Positions 32,625 to 41,449 of a stretch of DNA of 64,000 nt are shown here, piece by piece (the first letter of the stretch is position 1; every line of letters starts with the position of its first letter). The translations under genes and the position numbers were made by a program. A model generated the notes under the pieces. It did no database searches. It was not told the origin of the DNA and worked only from the letters and a program-made list of their open reading frames with translations. This DNA is from Pseudonocardia alaniniphila. Lineage in GTDB: Bacteria > Actinomycetota > Actinomycetes > Mycobacteriales > Pseudonocardiaceae. The stretch lies in contig NZ_JAKXMK010000027.1 of assembly GCF_022524485.1 (NCBI RefSeq), forward strand, positions 80,668 to 144,667, in the 5' to 3' direction.

Positions 32625-33635
32625 GTGGAATATCGGTATTTGGGCGACTCCGGGTTGAAGATCTCGGAGATCACGTACGGCAACTGGCTCACCCATGGGT
32701 CTCAGATCGAGAACGACGCCGCCACCGCGTGCGTCCGCGCTGCTCTCGATGCCGGAATCACCACCTTCGACACCGCTGACGTCTACGCCAACGGCGCGGC
32801 CGAGACCGTGCTCGGTGAGGCGCTGAAGGGCGAGCGCAGGGCGTCGCTGGAGATCCTCACGAAGGTCTACTGGCCCACCGGGCCGAAGGGGCCCAACGAC
32901 AGCGGCCTCTCCCGCAAACACATCATGGAGTCGATCGACGCGAGCCTGACGAGGCTGCAGACCGACTACGTCGACGTCTACCAGGCACACCGGTACGACA
33001 CCGAGACCCCGCTCGAGGAGACGATGCGGGCCTTCGCCGACGTCGTGCGGGCGGGCAAGGCGCACTACATCGGGGTCAGCGAGTGGACGGCCGAGCAGGT
33101 GCGGGCAGGCCACGCCCTCGCGACCGAGCTCGGGATCCAGCTCGTCTCGAACCAGCCGCAGTACTCCATGCTCTGGCGGGTGATCGAGGCCGAGGTCGTC
33201 CCCACGTCGGCGGAGCTGGGGGTCAGCCAGGTCGTCTTCTCCCCGATCGCCCAGGGCGTGCTCACCGGCAAGTACAGGCCGGGTGCGGAGCTTCCTTCCG
33301 GGTCACGGGCCACGGACGAGAAGGGCGGCGCCAACACGATCAAGCGCTTCCTGAACGACGAGACGCTCACCCGCGTGCAGCAGCTCGAGCCGATCGCTGC
33401 CGACCTGGGCCTGTCGATGGCGCAGCTCGCGGTGGCCTGGGTGCTGCAGAACGACAACGTCGCCGCGGCGATCATCGGGGCGAGCCGGCCCGAGCAGGTG
33501 GCGGAGAACGCCAAGGCCTCGGGTGTGAAGCTGGAGCCGGAGGTCATGAAGCGCATCGACGAGGCGCTGGGCGACGTCGTGGACCACGACCCCGCCCGCA
33601 CCGCTATGAACGCGCCGAAGACCCGCTCGAGCTGA
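32625..33635 (+). CDS. Aldo/keto reductase (potassium-channel beta-subunit/YghZ-like)
   Basis: A 336-residue reductase. The catalytic residues are Asp49 and Tyr54 (TFDTADVYANG), Lys80 (LTKVYWP) and His122 (AHRYD). The later VFSPIAQGVLTGKY and AAIIGASRPEQVAEN segments match the AKR12/AKR14-like group, which reduces aldehydes such as methylglyoxal. The start MEYRYLGDSGLKIS is typical. It is convergent with the ABC-F gene. It is not a duplicate of the first reductase gene, which belongs to a different subgroup. Confidence 0.9.
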   Translation: MEYRYLGDSGLKISEITYGNWLTHGSQIENDAATACVRAALDAGITTFDTADVYANGAAETVLGEALKGERRASLEILTKVYWPTGPKGPNDSGLSRKHIMESIDASLTRLQTDYVDVYQAHRYDTETPLEETMRAFADVVRAGKAHYIGVSEWTAEQVRAGHALATELGIQLVSNQPQYSMLWRVIEAEVVPTSAELGVSQVVFSPIAQGVLTGKYRPGAELPSGSRATDEKGGANTIKRFLNDETLTRVQQLEPIAADLGLSMAQLAVAWVLQNDNVAAAIIGASRPEQVAENAKASGVKLEPEVMKRIDEALGDVVDHDPARTAMNAPKTRSS

Positions 33636-33727
33636 TCGGCCCGGCCGACGGTTCACCTCTCGCCCGCGCACCGGTGCCGGGGCGCTTCACCCGCCCTGGC
33701 GCCGGTGTGCCGGCTACCGTTGGCGGC

Positions 33728-35377
33728 TCATGACTCCGTGAGCTGTCCGTCCGCCACCGTCCAGCGGCGGGTGGCACGGACGGTGTCGAGCATGCGCCGG
33801 TCGTGGGTGACCAGCAGCACCGTGCCGGGGAACGAGTCGAGCGCCTGCTCGAGCTGCTCGATGGCGGGCAGGTCGAGGTGGTTCGTGGGTTCGTCGAGCA
33901 CCAGCAGGTTCACCTCACGGGCCTGCAGGAGGGCGAGTGCCGCCCGGGTGCGTTCGCCGGGGGACAGCTCGTTCGCAGGGCGCGGGGCGTGGTCCCCGGT
34001 GAGGCCGAACTTGGCCAGGAGCGTGCGGACGTCCGACTCGGGCCAGTCCGGCACCGCCTCGCCGAAGGCGCGGGTGAGCGGCTGCGGACCCAGGAAGAGG
34101 CCGCGGGCCTGGTCGATCTCCCCGAGCCGGACGCCGGAGCCCAGCCCTGCCGTCCCGGAGTCGACGGGGATGCGGCCCAGCAGCGCGCCGAGCAGCGTGG
34201 TCTTGCCCGACCCGTTCGCGCCGGTGATCACGATGCGGTCGGCCCAGTCGACGCGCGCGTCGATGGGGCCGAGTGTGAACGAACCCCGGTGCACGACCGC
34301 ACCGGACATCGACGCCACGACCGTGCCGGAGCGGGGTGCGGCCGCGATCGTCATGCGCAGCTCCCACTCCTTGCGCGGCTCCTCGACGACCTCCAACCGC
34401 TCGATCAGCCGTTGCGTCTGGCGGGCCTTGGCGGCCTGCTTCTCGCTGGCCTCGGCGCGGGTCTTCCGGCTGATCTTGTCGTTGTCGGTCGCCTTGCGCC
34501 GCGCGTTGCGCACGCCCTGGGCCATCCAGTTGCGCTGCATCTGGGCCCGCTCCTTGAGCCCACCGACGGTGTCGGCGTACTCCTCATAGGCCTCGCGGGC
34601 GTGGCGGCGGGCCACCTCACGCTCGGCGAGGTAGCTGTCGTACCCGCCGTCGTAGACGCCCACCTGCTGCTGAGCGAGGTCGAGTTCGACGACGCGGTTG
34701 ACCGTGCGGGCGAGGAACTCGCGGTCGTGGCTGACGATCACTGTGCTCGCTCCCCGCCCACCCGCCAATCCCTGCACGAACCGCTCCAGGCGCTCCAGGC
34801 CGTCGAGGTCGAGGTCGTTGGTCGGCTCGTCGAGCAGGAGCACGTCGTAGCGCGAGAGCAGCAGCGCGGCGAGCCCCGCCCGGGCGGCCTGCCCGCCGGA
34901 GAGGGCGGTCATCAGGGTGTCCAGGTCGACCGCCAGTCCCACCTCAGCGGCGACATCGGCGGCACGCTCGTCCAGATCGGCCCCGCCGAGGGCGAGCCAG
35001 CGGTCCAACGCGGCGGCGTAGGTGTCGTCGGAGCCCTCGGTACCTTCCGCGAGCGCCTCGGCCGCCTCGTCCATCGCCGCCTGGGCCCCGCTGACGCCGG
35101 TGCGGCGGGCAAGGAACGCGGCCACCGTCTCCCCTGGTCGGCGGTCGGGCTCCTGGGGGAGGTGCCCCACGGTCGCGTCCGGCGGGCTGAGGACGATCTT
35201 GCCTTCTTCCGGCTCGAGCTCACCGGCGAGCAGTCGCAGCAGCGTGGACTTGCCGGCGCCGTTGGCGCCGACGAGCCCGACGACGTCGCCGGGTGCGACC
35301 ACCAGGTCGAGACCGGAGAACAGGACGCGGGCGCCGTGGCCGGCGGCGAGATCGGTGGCCTGGAGGGTGGCGCTCAT
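33728..35377 (-). CDS. ABC-F family ATPase
   Basis: A 549-residue protein with two ABC ATPase domains and no membrane segment, as in ribosome-associated ABC-F proteins (Uup/EttA/antibiotic-resistance type). Walker A motifs are GANGAGKST (about 37-45) and GANGSGKTT (second domain); signature motifs are LSGGQAARAGL and LSPGERTRAAL; Walker B motifs end in LLLDEPTNDLD and LVLDEPTNHLD. The linker between them is basic and rich in Arg and Gln, as expected for the P-site tRNA interaction motif. ATG 35377 is chosen; TAGCGT lies ten bases upstream on this strand. The particular antibiotic or translation role cannot be told. Confidence 0.92.
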   Translation of the reverse strand: MSATLQATDLAAGHGARVLFSGLDLVVAPGDVVGLVGANGAGKSTLLRLLAGELEPEEGKIVLSPPDATVGHLPQEPDRRPGETVAAFLARRTGVSGAQAAMDEAAEALAEGTEGSDDTYAAALDRWLALGGADLDERAADVAAEVGLAVDLDTLMTALSGGQAARAGLAALLLSRYDVLLLDEPTNDLDLDGLERLERFVQGLAGGRGASTVIVSHDREFLARTVNRVVELDLAQQQVGVYDGGYDSYLAEREVARRHAREAYEEYADTVGGLKERAQMQRNWMAQGVRNARRKATDNDKISRKTRAEASEKQAAKARQTQRLIERLEVVEEPRKEWELRMTIAAAPRSGTVVASMSGAVVHRGSFTLGPIDARVDWADRIVITGANGSGKTTLLGALLGRIPVDSGTAGLGSGVRLGEIDQARGLFLGPQPLTRAFGEAVPDWPESDVRTLLAKFGLTGDHAPRPANELSPGERTRAALALLQAREVNLLVLDEPTNHLDLPAIEQLEQALDSFPGTVLLVTHDRRMLDTVRATRRWTVADGQLTES

Positions 35378-35499
35378 GGCACCGTCAACGCTACTGCCCG
35401 CGACTCCGCGGGCCCGCTGCGGTCGGGTTGCGCCGTCGCCCGGTATCGGTTCGACCCGGCAATTGTTCGTCAAGACAAATGATCGTCATTTTTGATGAC

Positions 35500-35505
35500 T
35501 ACACT
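35500..35505 (+). promoter_or_regulatory. -10 element, leaderless promoter of the aquaporin gene
   Basis: TACACT is seven bases before ATG 35513. The upstream 35460-35512 stretch is AT-rich and full of overlapping half-sites (TCAT, ATGA, GATGACT facing AGTCATGA), so a repressor site overlapping the promoter is likely. Confidence 0.5.
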
Positions 35506-35512
35506 AGGAGTC

Positions 35513-36307
35513 ATGAGCGCGCCGACCGATCGTCCGCCGTGCCCGCCACCACTCCCGTTGTCGCGGTCACTCGATGAGCTCGGACTCACGGCTGTGCTGT
35601 TGTTCCTGGTGGTCAGCGTCGTCCGGTGGCTTCGGGCGCCGTCCTCACCGATGTACGTGGCTGACCTGGGGATCGCACTCGCCGTCGTCGGGGCCTTCAG
35701 CGGCCTCCTGCTCGTCGCGTTGATCCTCTCCCCGCCCGGGCGCCGCAGCGGTGGGCACATGAACCCGGCCGTGACGATCGCGTTGTGGCTCATGGACGTC
35801 TTCCCCGGCCTGTCCGTGCTCCCCTATGTCGTCGCCCAACTCACGGGATCGGTTCTGGGGGTCGTCCTCGCACGTCTGACGTGGGGCCCGATCGTCGGGT
35901 CCGCGGACGTCGGGTACGCCGCGATCCGCCCCGCGCCGACGTGGGATCCGTCCGCGGTCTTTCTCGCCGAGGTCGGCTGCACCCTCGGACTGATCCTGCT
36001 CGTCGGGTTCTTCCTGGCGCACCCGCGGTGGCACCGTTTTCTGCCGCCCGCACTCGCTGTCGCGCTCGCAGCGATCATCGCTTTCCTCGGGCCGTTGAGC
36101 GGGGGATCCGCGAACCCGGCACGCCAGTGGGGTCCGGCCCTGCTGAGCGCTCAGGGCACGGACCTCTGGATCTATCTCGTCGCCCCGGTCATCGGTGCGG
36201 TTCTCGGCGCCGGGCTCCACCACCTCCTGATCCGCCGCTTCCACACACACCAGCCGCTGTCGTACAACCTCTCGGGTCCCGAACCCGCGCGAGCCGGAGC
36301 TGCCTGA
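35513..36307 (+). CDS. MIP family aquaporin/glycerol facilitator-like channel
   Basis: A 264-residue membrane channel with six helices. The two NPA boxes are GGHMNPAVT (Asn84) and GGSANPARQWGPALL (Asn201). The protein may pass water, glycerol or small neutral solutes such as arsenite. ATG 35513 is preferred over ATG 35492 because of the TACACT hexamer seven bases before it. It is convergent with the ABC permease gene only nine bases away. Confidence 0.9.
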   Translation: MSAPTDRPPCPPPLPLSRSLDELGLTAVLLFLVVSVVRWLRAPSSPMYVADLGIALAVVGAFSGLLLVALILSPPGRRSGGHMNPAVTIALWLMDVFPGLSVLPYVVAQLTGSVLGVVLARLTWGPIVGSADVGYAAIRPAPTWDPSAVFLAEVGCTLGLILLVGFFLAHPRWHRFLPPALAVALAAIIAFLGPLSGGSANPARQWGPALLSAQGTDLWIYLVAPVIGAVLGAGLHHLLIRRFHTHQPLSYNLSGPEPARAGAA

Positions 36308-36316
36308 ACCGGTGCC

Positions 36317-38224
36317 CTACTCGCGGGCGCCCAGCAGGGCCACGGGCTGCGTGCGGGTGGCGGAGAGCGTGGTGACCACGCTCGTCGCCCCCGTCACCAG
36401 GAACGCGCCGGCGCCGACGGTGAGGACGAACGTCCACGGCAGCGACAGCGTGGCGACCCCGGCGATCGCGCTCGTCGTGGACAACACCGCGATGAACGTG
36501 GCCGCCGCGGCGAGCGTGCCGAGCAGCAGGCCGATGACCGTGACCGCCCACGACTCCACCAGTGCCATGCGCACCACCTGACCGCGGGTCAGGCCTCCGG
36601 CCCGTGCGGTGGCGAACTCCGCCCGCCGCGCCGAGGCCCCGACCACCACGGCGTTGGCCACGCCGATCAGCGCGTACATCCCGCCCAGGCCCATGATCAC
36701 CAGGAAGACGCCGGCGCTCGTGTCGCTCCGCGCCGCGGCGTCACGCGCGATCCAGTCGTCCACGGTGAGCACCTCGCCCACGGCACCGAGTGCCGCCGTG
36801 ACCGTTGCAGGGTCGGCGCCGGGCTCGAGCGCGACGAAGGTCCGGGAGGGCGCGCCGGCGAGCTCGGGCGTGGGCACGAGCCCCGGCGGGAGCAGCAACT
36901 GCGGGCCACCGGCGATCCGGGTAGGCACCGCGGCGACCACCGGCAGCGGTCCGAGGTCGCTCTCGCCCGCGCGGACGGCGACCGTCGCACCCGGCCCCGG
37001 CATGTCTCCGGTGGGGCCGCTCGCAACGGCGCGCCCCTGCAGGGCGGCCAGCGTCCCGGTGCCGGGATGGAACCGCTCGTAGGCCTGCGGGTCGACGACG
37101 AGGCCGGTGCCCGTCCAGGTCTCGGCGTCCTCGCCGCTGCCGACGGCGACCCAGATCGGTACCGCGACCTCGGTGGAGGCACCGGCCACGCCGGGAACGC
37201 CGCTGATCCGCTCGCCCACCGGACCGGTGGTCTCGACCACGAGATCACCTGTGGCGCCCCGGCGCTGCTCGATCTCACCGGCCGCCGCGAAGGAGGTGAG
37301 CGCCCCGCTCTGCCCCAGCACGATTCCGACCAGCACGATCAGCGGCGCGGCGACCGACGCGCTGCGCCGCACACCGTCGCGCAGGTTCGCCCGGGCGAGC
37401 TCGCTGAGCACGCCACCTCCCCGTACGGGGAGCAGCCGGGCGACCCCCGGCACCAGCAGCGGGCTCAGTGCGCTGAAGGCCACCGCCGCGCACAGCGCCG
37501 CGTTCACGGCCATGGCCTGGCCGCCCCCGCTGCCACCCACGGGCGCCAGGATCACCAGGCTCACGGCGCCCGCGAGGAACAGCAGTCCGATGCCCCATCG
37601 GCCCGCCGTCATCACACGGGCGGCCTCGCCGGTGTCCCGCAGCGCCTCCAGCGGTCGCACGCGGGAAGCGCGCCGCGCAGCGACGAGCACCCCGGCCAGC
37701 GCGTTGCCGACGCCGACGCCGATCGCGACGCCGAGGATCCAGGTGCGCCACTGTGGCGTGAAGCCCGGTGGCACGAAGCCGAGCGTCTCGAGCAGCCACG
37801 TCTGGAACGACATCACGGCCAGGCCCACCGGGATCCCGGCTGCGGTGCCGATCGTCCCGAGCAGCACGGCCTCGCCGATGAGCAGGCGGCGCAGCTGGCC
37901 GCGACCGGCTCCGGCAAGGCGGAGCAGCGCGAGGTCACGGCGGCGCTGGGCAACGGTGAACGCGAACGTCGACCCGACGATGAACACCGTGAGGAAGGCC
38001 GAGAAGCCGAGGGTCAGTGCGGAGAGGGTGATGGCGAGCTCGGTGCCCTCGGTGAAGGCGGCGTACTCGGCCGCACCGAGCCCGGCCGGGGTGTCGAGGG
38101 TTGCCGCGGAGATCAGGACGAGCAGGGACGACTGCACGAGCGCGACGCCGAAGCACACGGTCAGCGCGGCCCCGATGAAGAGCGCCCAGCGCTCGGTGAA
38201 GGTGGACCAGGACAGTCGCAGCAT
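36317..38224 (-). CDS. FtsX-like ABC transporter permease
   Basis: A 635-residue protein of the MacB/FtsX type. N-terminal helix ERWALFIGAALTVCFGVALVQ, a cluster of helices near residues 60-180 (FSAFLTVFIVGSTFAF, LLIGEAVLLGTIGTAAGIPVG), a large extracellular portion (about 260-480), and a final three-helix FtsX core (FLVIMGLGGMYALIGVANAVVVGASARRAEFA) are visible. It pairs with the ATPase gene directly upstream, five bases away. Such pairs export lipids, peptides or drugs, or act as mechanotransmission complexes; the substrate is unknown. Confidence 0.88.
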   Translation of the reverse strand: MLRLSWSTFTERWALFIGAALTVCFGVALVQSSLLVLISAATLDTPAGLGAAEYAAFTEGTELAITLSALTLGFSAFLTVFIVGSTFAFTVAQRRRDLALLRLAGAGRGQLRRLLIGEAVLLGTIGTAAGIPVGLAVMSFQTWLLETLGFVPPGFTPQWRTWILGVAIGVGVGNALAGVLVAARRASRVRPLEALRDTGEAARVMTAGRWGIGLLFLAGAVSLVILAPVGGSGGGQAMAVNAALCAAVAFSALSPLLVPGVARLLPVRGGGVLSELARANLRDGVRRSASVAAPLIVLVGIVLGQSGALTSFAAAGEIEQRRGATGDLVVETTGPVGERISGVPGVAGASTEVAVPIWVAVGSGEDAETWTGTGLVVDPQAYERFHPGTGTLAALQGRAVASGPTGDMPGPGATVAVRAGESDLGPLPVVAAVPTRIAGGPQLLLPPGLVPTPELAGAPSRTFVALEPGADPATVTAALGAVGEVLTVDDWIARDAAARSDTSAGVFLVIMGLGGMYALIGVANAVVVGASARRAEFATARAGGLTRGQVVRMALVESWAVTVIGLLLGTLAAAATFIAVLSTTSAIAGVATLSLPWTFVLTVGAGAFLVTGATSVVTTLSATRTQPVALLGARE

Positions 38225-38229
38225 CGGTC

Positions 38230-39006
38230 TCAGCGCTCCAGTGCCACGAGGCGGTCGGCCACGTCCCGGGCGGTGGCACCGACCATCAGGTCGTCCACGC
38301 GCCCGTCGCGCAGGAACACGACGGCGTCGGCGTGAGCCGCCGCGGCCGGGTCGTGCGTGACCATCACGATCGTCTGGCCGCCGTCCACCATCGCGCGCAG
38401 GAGGGCGAGCACGGTGCGCGCCGACGTGGAGTCGAGAGCTCCGGTCGGCTCGTCGGCGAACAGCACCTCGGGGCGGGTCACCATCGCGCGGGCGATGGCC
38501 ACGCGCTGCTGTTGGCCGCCGGACAGCTCACGTGGCCGGTGCCTGCCGCGCTCGGCCATGCCGACGGCCGCGAGCACGGCCCGTATCTGCGATCTCGGTG
38601 GTCGTCTCCCGGCAAGTCGCAGTGGGAGCGCCACGTTCTGCTCCGCGGTGAGTGCGCCGAGCAGGTTGAAGCTCTGGAACACGAACCCGACGCGGTCGCG
38701 GCGCAGCGCGGTGAGCTCGCCGTCGCTCGCCGCGGTGATGTCGGTGTCGCCGAGCAGCACCTGCCCGGCGTCGACGCGTTCGAGGCCCGCTGCGCAGTGC
38801 AGCAGCGTGGACTTCCCCGAACCCGACGGGCCCATCACGGCGGTCCAGGTGCCGCGGGGGAATTCGAGGTCCACGTGGTCGACGGCGCGTACCGTCGCGG
38901 GTCCGGTGCCGTAGGTGCGGCTCACGCCGCGCAGTGCCACGGCGGGGGTGGTGCGGGTGCGCATCGCCGCAGGGATCATCGGCGCCGGGTTCGTGGTCGT
39001 CGTCAT
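38230..39006 (-). CDS. ABC transporter ATP-binding protein (LolD/MacB type)
   Basis: A 258-residue ATPase with Walker A GPSGSGKST (59-67), Q-loop FVFQSFNLL, signature ELSGGQQQRVAIARAM, Walker B VLFADEPTGALD and the H-loop VMVTHDPAAAAHA. It is the partner of the FtsX-like permease gene that follows at a distance of five bases. ATG 39006 lies six bases behind a TGGAAT hexamer on this strand, so the operon is probably leaderless. It is divergent from the Abi-type gene. Confidence 0.93.
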   Translation of the reverse strand: MTTTTNPAPMIPAAMRTRTTPAVALRGVSRTYGTGPATVRAVDHVDLEFPRGTWTAVMGPSGSGKSTLLHCAAGLERVDAGQVLLGDTDITAASDGELTALRRDRVGFVFQSFNLLGALTAEQNVALPLRLAGRRPPRSQIRAVLAAVGMAERGRHRPRELSGGQQQRVAIARAMVTRPEVLFADEPTGALDSTSARTVLALLRAMVDGGQTIVMVTHDPAAAAHADAVVFLRDGRVDDLMVGATARDVADRLVALER

Positions 39007-39012
39007 GGGGAG

Positions 39013-39018
39013 ATTCCA
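39013..39018 (-). promoter_or_regulatory. -10 element, leaderless promoter of the FtsX-type ABC operon
   Basis: On the minus strand TGGAAT is followed by six bases (CTCCCC) and ATG 39006. Confidence 0.4.
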
Positions 39019-39062
39019 TCGGCCCAGGTCCCCATGGGCATTGCGCTGCGCCCCCGAGCGCG

Positions 39063-39082
39063 GGGTGGGGAACGCCCCACCC
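39063..39082. repeat. Perfect hairpin in the divergent gap
   Basis: An 8-bp perfect stem (GGGTGGGG 39063-39070 with CCCCACCC 39075-39082) with an AACG tetraloop lies between the ABC operon and the Abi-type gene. It could belong to a structured RNA or be an operator. Confidence 0.45.
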
Positions 39083-39130
39083 GGCGGTGTGACGGGCCGG
39101 ATGATCGACGCCGCCGTGGGGCGGCAGACT

Positions 39131-39232
39131 GATGGCGAGAACGCAGAAACCCCGGTGATGTAGCTCGTCGCGATGGACGGCCAGGGATCGCTCCGGGGTC
39201 TTCGCAGGCCAGTTTAGAGGAGCGGCCAGAGG
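39131..39232 (+). ncRNA. Candidate structured RNA upstream of the Abi/HEPN gene
   Basis: A CAGACT hexamer (39125-39130) could be a -10. Downstream, GC-A-GAA-ACCCCGG (39143-39155) pairs with CCGGGGT-C-TTC-GC (39193-39205), giving about 12 bp with two single-base bulges. Inside it GCGAT (39170-39174) pairs with ATCGC (39187-39191). A second small stem GGCC-GGCC (39107+100 region, 39207-39210 with 39224-39227) lies before the gene. Structured RNAs called abiF RNA are known beside Abi_2-type genes; whether this belongs to them is not established. Confidence 0.25.
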
Positions 39233-39919
39233 GTGTCGACCTCCCCGCCCGGAGGATGCCGGTCGGCAGTTCCTGTCGTCGACGCCGCGCGCATCCAGCA
39301 CAGGCTCGCCGTCCCCCGCATGGCCACCTACGTCGAGGCCTGCGAGGGCGACCTCGACCGCGCTCTGCGCCTCTACCGATGGAACGCGGTTCTTGCCGGG
39401 GCGCTCTGGGAGACGCTCGGCCACACCGAGGTCCTGCTCCGCAACGCGATCCACGACGCCCTCACCACGCGCCACGGGATGCGCGGAATCGCCGGATCCT
39501 GGTTCGACGACGTCGACGGCGAACTCGACCGACGGGCGCGTGACGAGATCATCACGGCCAGAAGGCGCGCGCGCCGCAGCGCCGGCGCCGGAATCCCGCC
39601 CGGGAAGATCGTCGCGGAGCTGCCTTTCGGGTTCTGGCGGTATCTGCTCGCCCGCCGCTACAGCGCCACCCTCTGGCCCGCCATGCGTCACGCGTTTCCG
39701 CACCTACCGGGACGCGATCGGGTGCAGCTGGAAGAACCGGTGATCCGCCTGCACCAGGTCCGCAATCGCATTGCGCACCACGAGCCCCTCATCCGCGAGG
39801 ACATTCCCGCCCGCGTCGCCGACCTGGAGGCAGTTCTCGAAGCGATCGATCCGGCACTGCGGGCATGGGTCCGCGACGACAGCGGACGACTCGGCGCGAT
39901 CATCGACCAGCGTCCCTGA
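39233..39919 (+). CDS. Abi-like (Abi_2/AbiF type) HEPN-domain protein
   Basis: A 228-residue protein. The arrangement HRLAVPRMATYVEACEGDLDRALRLYRWN, LGHTEVLLRNAIHDALTTRHG and KIVAELPFGFWRYLLARRY is the Abi-like (Abi_2) family pattern. Near residue 177 it has RNRIAHHEPL, the Arg-Asn-x(3-4)-His signature of HEPN ribonucleases. Some family members act in phage abortive infection or as toxins, probably RNA cleavage; no toxin partner protein gene is beside it. GTG 39233 is used as start because the family begins shortly before the conserved APR segment, although the start is uncertain. It is flanked upstream by an RNA-like structured region. Confidence 0.75.
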   Translation: MSTSPPGGCRSAVPVVDAARIQHRLAVPRMATYVEACEGDLDRALRLYRWNAVLAGALWETLGHTEVLLRNAIHDALTTRHGMRGIAGSWFDDVDGELDRRARDEIITARRRARRSAGAGIPPGKIVAELPFGFWRYLLARRYSATLWPAMRHAFPHLPGRDRVQLEEPVIRLHQVRNRIAHHEPLIREDIPARVADLEAVLEAIDPALRAWVRDDSGRLGAIIDQRP

Positions 39920-40057
39920 CGGGGCTGCACCGGGCCGCGATTACCGCTGGCCGACGTAATGGCCGGGCAAAGTGAAGCTCATTCGGAGGTTGTGGATCAG
40001 CCACCGGCGGGGTTCACTGGCCGCACTTCGCATCGGTCCGACGGGGGAGACGTCCGG

Positions 40058-41449
40058 ATGAGAGGTGTGGCTCGCCGTATCGGAGCGGCTCTGGGTCTCG
40101 TGACCGTGCTGCTCCTCTCGGCCTGCGCCGGCGGGGGTGGGGACGAGGGCGGCGAGCGGCGTATCACGGTCTGGACGGCCGACACCCTCCCCGACCGCGT
40201 GGCGGCCACGCAGGCGATCATCGCCCGGTTCACCCAGCAGACCGGAGTGCAGGTGGAGCTCGTCGGCGTCGACGAGGACCAGTTCAACCAGCTGCTCACC
40301 AGCTCGGCGGCTGCGGGGGAGCTGCCGGACGTGATCGGATCGATCCCCCTGTCGTCGGTGCGCACGCTCGCGACCAACGACCTCGTGAACGCCGAGGCCA
40401 CCGCCGCCGTGGTCGACGCGCTCGGGGCAGGCACCTTCGACCAGCGCGCCCTGGAGCTCACCCGCGACGGCGACCGCCAGCTCGCGGTGCCGAGCGAGGC
40501 ATGGTCGCAGCTCCTCTACTACCGGCGAGACCTCTTCGCCGCCGCGGGGCTGCCTGCTCCCACCACCTACACCGACATCCTGAACGCGGCGCGCACGCTC
40601 ACGCCCGACGGCCGCGTGGGCTTCGCCGGAGCCACCGCGCCGGGCGACGCCTTCACCCAGCAGACCTTCGAGCACATCGCGCTCGCCAACGGGTGCGAGC
40701 TCGTCAACAGCGCGGGCGAGATCACCATCGCGAGCCCGCAGTGCGTCGCGGCGTTCGAGTTCTACCGCGACCTGATCACCAACTACTCCGTGCCCGGCAC
40801 CCAGGACGTCGACACGGTGCGCGCTGCCTACTTCTCCGGACAGGCGGCGATGGCGGTGTGGTCGACGTTCCTGCTCGACGAGCTGGCCGGCCTGCGCAAC
40901 GACGCCAAGCCCAGCTGCCCGGAGTGCGTGGCGGACCCGGCGTTCCTGGCCCGCAACACCGGTGTGGTCACGGCCTTGCGAGGCCCGGACGGCACCGCTC
41001 CTGCCCAGTTCGGCGAGGTGGTGAACTGGGCGATCACCTCGGAGGCCACCAGCGACCTCGCCCAGCAGTTCGTGCAGTTCATGATGAGCGACGGCTACGT
41101 CGACTGGCTCGCCTTCGCCCCGGAGGGTAAGTTCCCCGCCCGGTCGGGGAGCACCCCGGGCGGCACGGAGTTCGTCGACCGCTGGAAGACGCTGCCGGTG
41201 GGCGTCGACACCGAGGGGCCGCTCACGCAGTTCTACCCACCCGAGGTGCTGAACGTCCTGGCGACGGGACCCGAGGCCTTCACGCGGTGGGGGATCACCC
41301 AGGGGCAGGGCGACCTGATCGGCGCGTCACTCGGTGAGCTCCCGGTTCCGGCGGCGGTCGCGGCCGTCACGAGCGGTGCAGTCGACGCGCCGGGTGCCGC
41401 CGCCCAGGCCGAGGCCGCTCTGAAGTCGATTCAGGACTCGCTGCGGTGA
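40058..41449 (+). CDS. Carbohydrate ABC transporter, solute-binding lipoprotein
   Basis: A 463-residue extracellular solute-binding protein, family 1. Signal peptide with lipobox LLLSAC (Cys23) followed by Gly-rich linker. The folded part begins with ITVWTADTLPDRVAATQAI and contains the LPDVIGSIPLSSV and AYFSGQAAMAVWSTFLL segments of sugar binders. ATG 40058 follows GGGGGAG at about eight bases. It heads a three-gene importer operon and its stop overlaps the first permease start (GTGA). No ATPase follows, as in actinobacteria that use a shared MsiK-type ATPase. Confidence 0.9.
   Translation: MRGVARRIGAALGLVTVLLLSACAGGGGDEGGERRITVWTADTLPDRVAATQAIIARFTQQTGVQVELVGVDEDQFNQLLTSSAAAGELPDVIGSIPLSSVRTLATNDLVNAEATAAVVDALGAGTFDQRALELTRDGDRQLAVPSEAWSQLLYYRRDLFAAAGLPAPTTYTDILNAARTLTPDGRVGFAGATAPGDAFTQQTFEHIALANGCELVNSAGEITIASPQCVAAFEFYRDLITNYSVPGTQDVDTVRAAYFSGQAAMAVWSTFLLDELAGLRNDAKPSCPECVADPAFLARNTGVVTALRGPDGTAPAQFGEVVNWAITSEATSDLAQQFVQFMMSDGYVDWLAFAPEGKFPARSGSTPGGTEFVDRWKTLPVGVDTEGPLTQFYPPEVLNVLATGPEAFTRWGITQGQGDLIGASLGELPVPAAVAAVTSGAVDAPGAAAQAEAALKSIQDSLR

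Noticed and set aside
31292..33635. The two aldo/keto reductases as a recent tandem duplication
   Set aside because: They belong to different subgroups, differ in length and motifs, and have separate promoters with the HesB-like gene between them.
39256..39543. Alternative plus-strand frame starting at ATG 39256 with a GGAGG site before the Abi-type gene
   Set aside because: The GGAGG looks attractive, but the encoded peptide is Arg/Pro-rich without motifs, whereas the other frame carries the Abi_2 and HEPN signatures.
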